DNA from: UBA3871 sp002392265
GTDB lineage: Bacteria; Bacillota; Clostridia; Peptostreptococcales; Anaerovoracaceae
Reading direction: 5' to 3'
Assembly: GCA_946614255.1 (NCBI GenBank)
Contig: CAMOGS010000053.1
Location: 1 to 10,456, forward strand
DNA length: 10,456 nt
The translations under genes and the position numbers were made by a program. The notes beneath the pieces were generated by a model. That model was not told the origin of the DNA and searched no databases. It saw only the letters and a program-made list of their open reading frames with translations. Below, one piece after another: positions 6,852-10,456 of the stretch (its first letter is position 1; every line of letters starts with the position of its first letter).

Positions 6852-7418
6852 ATGATAGAAACAGAAATCAAAGCATTTATAGGCATAGCCGGCACGGCCC
6901 AGAGGGCAAAGACCGTTAGCTCTCTCGGAGCGATGGGGTTTAGGCTGGATTACTTCTGCGAAGAAGAGGACCGCTATTATCAGGCACCGGACAGAGACTT
7001 TCGCAAAACCGACGAAGCGCTGCGCATACGCATCCATTCGGAAAATGGAGAAAGCCGCGCACTGGTAACCTACAAGGGTCCGAAGATGGACAGCGAGAGC
7101 CATATGAGACATGAAGTCGAAGTCGAGATAGCGGATTCGGAGGCCGCAGCGGAGCTTTTTGACGGGCTGGGCTACAAAAGTGTTTTTACCGTTTCAAAGC
7201 ATCGCGAGGTGTATAAAAGAGCCGATATATCGGTATGCCTCGATGATGTAAAGGACCTCGGCTTTGCAGTCGAAATCGAAAAGCTTATTCCGGAAGATGC
7301 GCGTAAAGAAGAAAAGCAAGGCGCACGCGAGGAGCTGCTTTCGGTGCTGGATGAGCTGGGTATATCGAGAGAAAGGCTTACTATGGAGACTTATCTCGAA
7401 ATGCTATTGAATAGATAG
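6852..7418 (+). CDS. CYTH-domain protein (class IV adenylate cyclase/triphosphatase superfamily)
   Basis: At 188 residues this fits the triphosphate-tunnel family, whose members make cAMP, hydrolyse inorganic triphosphate or hydrolyse thiamine triphosphate using divalent metal. The signature ExExK is at the N-terminus (Glu3, Glu5, Lys7). ALRIRIHSENG (56-66), TYKGP (73-77), HEVEVEI (87-93), KHREVY (116-121) and LDDVKDLGFAVEIEK (130-144) supply the basic and acidic tunnel residues. The pattern is closest to CyaB-like class IV proteins, but the sequence does not separate cyclase from phosphatase activity. It begins 17 nt after the RLP stop with only a weak ribosome site (CGGA), so it is probably translated from the operon mRNA. 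A metabolic link to the RLP is not evident; it may simply ride on the transcript. Confidence 0.88.
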   Translation: MIETEIKAFIGIAGTAQRAKTVSSLGAMGFRLDYFCEEEDRYYQAPDRDFRKTDEALRIRIHSENGESRALVTYKGPKMDSESHMRHEVEVEIADSEAAAELFDGLGYKSVFTVSKHREVYKRADISVCLDDVKDLGFAVEIEKLIPEDARKEEKQGAREELLSVLDELGISRERLTMETYLEMLLNR

Positions 7419-7427
7419 TTTCCGATT

Positions 7428-7500
7428 TTGGGATATTCCAATTTGGGGACAGGCACCGATTTGGCGTTTTCGCCAAATCGGTGCCTGTCCCCGTTTGGTG
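7428..7500. repeat. Perfect long palindrome, REP-like extragenic element
   Basis: Arms at 7445-7466 and 7471-7492 are perfectly complementary over 22 bp, with a TTTT loop; the arms begin GGGGACAGGCACC and end GGTGCCTGTCCCC. Flanking CCAA (7438-7441) and TTGG (7495-7498) can extend pairing with mismatches. Directly to the left is a near-palindrome TTGGGATATTCCAA (7428-7441). It fills much of the CYTH to ParA-like gap. No T-run follows, so it is not a standard terminator, though so stable a hairpin may protect the operon mRNA's 3' end or slow polymerase. Such GGGGACAGG-type palindromes resemble repetitive extragenic elements mobilised by REP-associated tyrosine transposases; membership here is inferred, as only one copy is in the window. 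Confidence 0.8.
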
Positions 7501-7549
7501 ATGAAATTGAGAGGGCGGGGTGCTAAAATGGAGAAAAGGAGGGGTATTT

Positions 7550-8329
7550 ATGGAGAGAATATTTGTGAGGAGCGAAGAAGCGGAATCTGATTTTCGTGCA
7601 GCACCGCGGGTTAACGTGGGTATTGTGGGCCTTTGCGCAGGTGCAGGCAGCACGTTTGTTTCGACAAGCATTGCTTACCTGGCATCGCGCGACAAAAGAA
7701 AGAGTGTAGCTTTTGTGGAGGCAGCCGATTATCTGAGAGGCGCAGCAGAGCCGCGAAGCAGGCTTTTTGACTGTATGGGGGCGGACAAAAGATTTGCCTT
7801 CAGAGAATACATTGATTTATTCGAAGTGACGGAAAGGGGCGGCAGCATCAGAAACAGCTTGAATGTGGATGATCGTATAAACTGGGCAGTTCCGGTTGAT
7901 GCAGTCAAATGTGACAGCAATGTGTTTTTGCGTGTTGCAGGCTCTATAGCGGGCGATACAATAATCTGCGATATAGGCAGCAGCCTCGAAGGTGACAATC
8001 TGCGCGCCGCTTTAAGCTCTATGGACATTATTGTATGCGTTGCGGATCCTGCTCCGTCGAGCCTGATTGCAGGCGAGAAGAGGCTTTATGAGATAAAAAA
8101 ACATATTTCGGAAAGCGGAGTAAAGCTTTTTATGGTGATAAACAAGATGTCTGCAGGTGTGGACAAAAGGGGAATCAGGAAATTCCTCGGAGTGCCTGAA
8201 ATACTGACAATTGAAGCGGTGCCGGCTTCTGAAATTCACGGCTGCGAATACGCGTGCAGGCTGCCTGCGGAAAGCAAAAGCATCAGAGCAAAATTGCAGG
8301 CTGCAGAGCGTATTGTGAATGAATTGTGA
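7550..8329 (+). CDS. ParA/MinD-like P-loop-fold protein with degenerate Walker A
   Basis: This 259-residue protein has a ParA/MinD (SIMIBI) layout. It shows a P-loop strand and turn VNVGIVGLCAGAGSTF (21-36), a Walker-B-like strand TIICDIGSS (137-145, Asp141), IIVCVADPAPSS (160-171), LFMVINKM (193-200) and a C-terminal segment VPASEIHGCEY typical of the fold. Normal members carry KGGxGK(S/T)T; here the aligned residues are CAGAGSTF, so both the signature lysine and the P-loop lysine are absent. ATP hydrolysis by the normal route is therefore doubtful, though nucleotide binding is possible. The ATG at 7550 was chosen because AAGGAGGGG lies at 7536-7544; an upstream GTG (7520) would put that site inside the gene. 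No transmembrane segment or signal peptide is seen. It lies upstream of ftsEX with its own gap and promoter between. Fold assignment is good; function is unknown. Confidence 0.78.
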   Translation: MERIFVRSEEAESDFRAAPRVNVGIVGLCAGAGSTFVSTSIAYLASRDKRKSVAFVEAADYLRGAAEPRSRLFDCMGADKRFAFREYIDLFEVTERGGSIRNSLNVDDRINWAVPVDAVKCDSNVFLRVAGSIAGDTIICDIGSSLEGDNLRAALSSMDIIVCVADPAPSSLIAGEKRLYEIKKHISESGVKLFMVINKMSAGVDKRGIRKFLGVPEILTIEAVPASEIHGCEYACRLPAESKSIRAKLQAAERIVNEL

Positions 8330-8376
8330 TGTGAATTTTTCACTAAAAAAACACATAAATGTTGTGCATCCTGTAT

Positions 8377-8404
8377 TTCAAAGAACGATATTTTGTGGTA
8401 TGAT
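8377..8404 (+). promoter_or_regulatory. ftsEX promoter with extended -10
   Basis: TGGTATGAT (8396-8404) is an extended -10 element. A weaker -35, TTCAAA (8377-8382), lies 16 nt upstream of TATGAT. It sits in the 132-bp gap 8330-8461, which holds no gene. The leader carries a minor GGCA/TGCC hairpin (8418-8430) and the ftsE Shine-Dalgarno AGGAG (8445-8449, 12 nt from the ATG). The promoter lets ftsEX be expressed apart from the upstream genes. Confidence 0.65.
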
Positions 8405-8461
8405 ATCTATGTGTGTGGGCATTTTTTGCCACTACAAAATATTTAGGAGCAGACAGCAGAA

Positions 8462-9193
8462 ATGATAGTTTTTGATCATGTTACAAAAAAATTTGCTGCG
8501 AATGTGGGACTCGAAGATGTCAGCATTAAAATAAACAAGGGTGATTTTGTGTTTGTTGTTGGCCCTACGGGTGCGGGTAAATCCACATTCATAAAGCTGA
8601 TATTAAAGGAAATCGAAGCGGACAGCGGTAGCATAAAGGTCAGTGGCAAGGAAATTACTACCATGGCTAATCGCGAAATACCAAAGCTCCGCAGAAATAT
8701 AGGCATAGTTTTTCAGGACTTCAGGCTTCTCCCAAAGAAGACGGTTTACGAAAATGTGGCCTTTGCAATGGAAATCATACATATGTCGCCAAAGCAGATT
8801 CGCAAGCAGGTACCTGCAGTGCTGAGCCTGGTCGGCATCAGCAACAAAGCAAACAAATATCCGCACGAGCTTTCTCAGGGAGAGCAGCAGAGAGTTGCTA
8901 TTGCCAGAGCAATAGTAAACAATCCTACCGTGCTGATTGCGGATGAGCCTACGGGAAATCTCGATCCCGATACGGCATGGGAAATAATGAGACTTCTCGA
9001 GCAGATAAATCTGCGCGGCACTACGATAGTCATGGTTACTCATGCGAAGGACATCGTAGACAAGATGGGAAAAAGAGTTGTTGCCATCGAAAAAGGCCAT
9101 ATCGTGCGTGATGAATTCGGTTCTTACGGAAAGGACACAAACGGTATGGGAATGTATCCGGGAGGTCTGTTAAAAAAGAGTTATGTTCGGTAG
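8462..9193 (+). CDS. ftsE: Cell division ATP-binding protein FtsE
   Basis: FtsE is the cytoplasmic ATPase of the FtsEX complex, which resembles an ABC transporter but transmits ATP-driven motion to cell-wall hydrolases at the septum instead of moving a solute. The 243 residues carry a complete ABC set: Walker A GPTGAGKST (34-42), Q-loop Gln85 in IVFQDFRLL, signature LSQGEQQR (137-144), Walker B VLIADEPTGNLD (157-168, catalytic Glu162) and switch His194. The signature has Gln where LSGGQ has its first Gly, a tolerated variation. IGIVFQDFRLLPKKTVYENVAF is characteristic of FtsE. The C-terminal tail (about 215-243) extends beyond the core. The gene overlaps ftsX by 11 bp, implying translational coupling. 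Confidence 0.96.
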   Translation: MIVFDHVTKKFAANVGLEDVSIKINKGDFVFVVGPTGAGKSTFIKLILKEIEADSGSIKVSGKEITTMANREIPKLRRNIGIVFQDFRLLPKKTVYENVAFAMEIIHMSPKQIRKQVPAVLSLVGISNKANKYPHELSQGEQQRVAIARAIVNNPTVLIADEPTGNLDPDTAWEIMRLLEQINLRGTTIVMVTHAKDIVDKMGKRVVAIEKGHIVRDEFGSYGKDTNGMGMYPGGLLKKSYVR

Positions 9194-10079
9194 TTTTTGG
9201 TATTCAATTAAACAGGCTGCTTTACAGGTTGTTCGCAACCGTGCAATGAGCATCGCATCGCTTTTTTCGATTACGGCGATGATGCTGATACTCGGTCTGT
9301 TCTTTGTTTTGATAGTCAACATAGGCGTGGCTATGGAAACGGCAAAAATGGATTACGATACGGTGTCGGTATATCTGACCGACGAAGTTACATACGATTC
9401 CGCCATGAAGATGGCGGACCAGCTGAGAGCGATGTCCGAGGTTGCGGAGGTAAGCTATCTTGACAAGGACACCGCACTTTCTCAGTGGAAGGTGCAGTAC
9501 TGGGGCGAGAACGCATATCTTCTCGACACACTTCCGGAGAATCCACTGCCAAACTCGATAGAGGTCACGGTAAAGGAGCTTTCCGGGGCAGACGCAGTGG
9601 TTGAAAAGGCGAAATCCTTCCAGGGCGTGGAGGACATCAAGTATTACAGAGATACTGTTCAAAAGCTGGTAAAAATCACAGATTCGTTAAAGGTGGCAAT
9701 GCTGATTATCATGGCATTCCTCGTTCTCGTTTCAATTGTAGTGGTTTCAAACACAATCAAGCTCACTGTATTTGCGCGTCAGCGTGAAATAGAAATTATG
9801 AAATATGTCGGCGCGACGAACTGGTTCATTCGCGGACCGTTCCTGGCAGAAGGTATATTCATCGGAATTATCGCGGCAGGAATATCCGTAGGCGTTGTAG
9901 CCGCTCTGTACGGCAAGATTGTTCAGCTGATGGGTACGGATATGTCTCTCATGATAGGTTCGCCTATGGTATCCGTTCAGTTCCTGGTAGTAAACCTGGT
10001 TTGGGTATTTTTGGCACTCGGTATATCAATTGGCGCGTGCGGAAGTATAGTTTCCATGCGCAGGTTCCTTGATACATAA
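9183..10079 (+). CDS. ftsX: Cell division protein FtsX
   Basis: FtsX is the membrane partner of FtsE, passing conformational change to an extracellular hydrolase or its activator. The 298 residues show the expected topology: a cytoplasmic N-terminus, TM1 (about 24-50), an external loop (about 51-168), and TM2 (about 170-192). A cytoplasmic stretch with FARQREIEIMKYVGATNWFIRGPF (197-220) is the conserved MacB/FtsX coupling region. TM3 (about 221-245) and TM4 (about 265-290) follow. The external loop is where family members contact PcsB, RipC or EnvC-type partners; the next gene encodes such a protein. The start overlaps the ftsE end by 11 bp, with GGAGG 16 nt upstream. Confidence 0.95.
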   Translation: MFGSFWYSIKQAALQVVRNRAMSIASLFSITAMMLILGLFFVLIVNIGVAMETAKMDYDTVSVYLTDEVTYDSAMKMADQLRAMSEVAEVSYLDKDTALSQWKVQYWGENAYLLDTLPENPLPNSIEVTVKELSGADAVVEKAKSFQGVEDIKYYRDTVQKLVKITDSLKVAMLIIMAFLVLVSIVVVSNTIKLTVFARQREIEIMKYVGATNWFIRGPFLAEGIFIGIIAAGISVGVVAALYGKIVQLMGTDMSLMIGSPMVSVQFLVVNLVWVFLALGISIGACGSIVSMRRFLDT

Positions 10080-10094
10080 ACTCGGAGGATACAG

Positions 10095-10456
10095 ATGACT
10101 AAAAGGATTATTGCGCTCGCAGCAGTATTTTGTATGATAGCTGCAAGCGTGGGATTTGTTTTTGCGGACGAGCTTTCCGATTCGCAGGCACAGCTCGAAC
10201 AGATTAATGCCGAGAAGGCGCAAATTCAAAAAGAAATCAAAGACAACAAAAATACAAAGCAGACGCTGACCAAAGAGCTGAAGGAGCTCAACGGCAAAAT
10301 AGCACTTCAGGTCAATGAAATTCAGGCGCTTGATGTCAGTATCGAAATGACCGAGGAAAGGATAAACGAAGCACTCGTAAACCTTGACGAGCTCGAGGCG
10401 GAAATAGCGGCTCAGAACAGGAGCCTGAACGCAAGACTTCGTGCCATGTACAAAAA
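10095..10456 (+). CDS. Secreted coiled-coil protein, PcsB/EnvC-type murein hydrolase or activator (3' partial)
   Basis: The reading frame runs from an ATG preceded by GGAGG (10084-10088) to the end of the window: 120 codons, no stop. Residues 1-24 are a signal peptide (KR, hydrophobic core, then FVFA before DELSD), with likely cleavage after Ala24. From about 28 to the end the protein is a charged heptad-type coiled coil (QLEQINAEKAQIQKEIKDN and similar) ending in RLRAMYK, a segment common in EnvC and PcsB N-terminal coiled coils. In Streptococcus PcsB and in E. coli EnvC this coiled coil binds the FtsX external loop. The catalytic or activator domain (CHAP, M23/LytM or NlpC/P60) lies beyond the window, so the type cannot be stated. 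The 15-nt gap from ftsX indicates one operon. Confidence 0.85.
   Translation, partial: MTKRIIALAAVFCMIAASVGFVFADELSDSQAQLEQINAEKAQIQKEIKDNKNTKQTLTKELKELNGKIALQVNEIQALDVSIEMTEERINEALVNLDELEAEIAAQNRSLNARLRAMYK

Noticed and set aside
7445..7492. Intrinsic terminator for the RLP/CYTH operon.
   Set aside because: The right arm is followed by GTTTGGTGATG, with no T-run; the hairpin is better described as a REP-like palindrome.
8329..8352. Terminator after the ParA-like gene (GTGAA-TTT-TTCAC).
   Set aside because: The stem is 5 bp and is followed by an A-run, not a T-run, on the plus strand.

Overview
The window looks like chromosomal DNA of moderate GC from an anaerobic Clostridia-type Bacillota. 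The grounds are strong AGGAGG-type ribosome binding sites, sigma-A-like promoters close to consensus, an iron-sulfur 'old yellow enzyme' of the clostridial enoate-reductase type, and an ftsE-ftsX-coiled-coil hydrolase-activator cluster. Species cannot be named from the sequence alone. Nearly all the DNA is coding. No rRNA, tRNA, CRISPR array or transposase gene was seen.

Region 1 (1-1534): the 3' part of a flavin/4Fe-4S ene-reductase, cut by the window start. It ends at a strong hairpin that serves as a bidirectional terminator shared with a convergent TetR-family gene (1556-2155, minus strand).

Region 2 (2156-7418): a divergent control region and a metabolic operon. The TetR gene has its own promoter (TTGACT-17-TATACT). 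Facing the other way is a textbook promoter (TTGACA-17-TATAAT) driving an FGGY-family sugar kinase, a class III PLP aminotransferase of the glutamate-1-semialdehyde-aminomutase type, a RuBisCO-like protein (RLP) and, 17 nt further on, a CYTH-domain protein. Overlapping inverted repeats sit between the -35 and -10 boxes of the tetR promoter, and related sequence lies in the operon promoter, which suggests TetR controls both. The kinase/aminotransferase/RLP trio is the most interesting content. The RLP keeps the metal/carbamate-lysine cluster and the residues of one phosphate site but has lost residues of the second, fitting a mono-phosphorylated substrate such as the kinase could supply. This looks like an unassigned catabolic or salvage route. 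No transporter gene is visible in it.

Region 3 (7419-8461): a perfect 22-bp-arm palindrome resembling extragenic REP-type elements, then a ParA/MinD-fold protein whose P-loop lysines are missing, then a gap with an extended -10 promoter.

Region 4 (8462-10456): ftsE and ftsX (11-bp overlap) followed by the start of a secreted coiled-coil protein of the PcsB/EnvC type. Together they form the membrane complex that couples ATP hydrolysis in the cytoplasm to peptidoglycan cleavage outside during division. The last gene runs off the window end.
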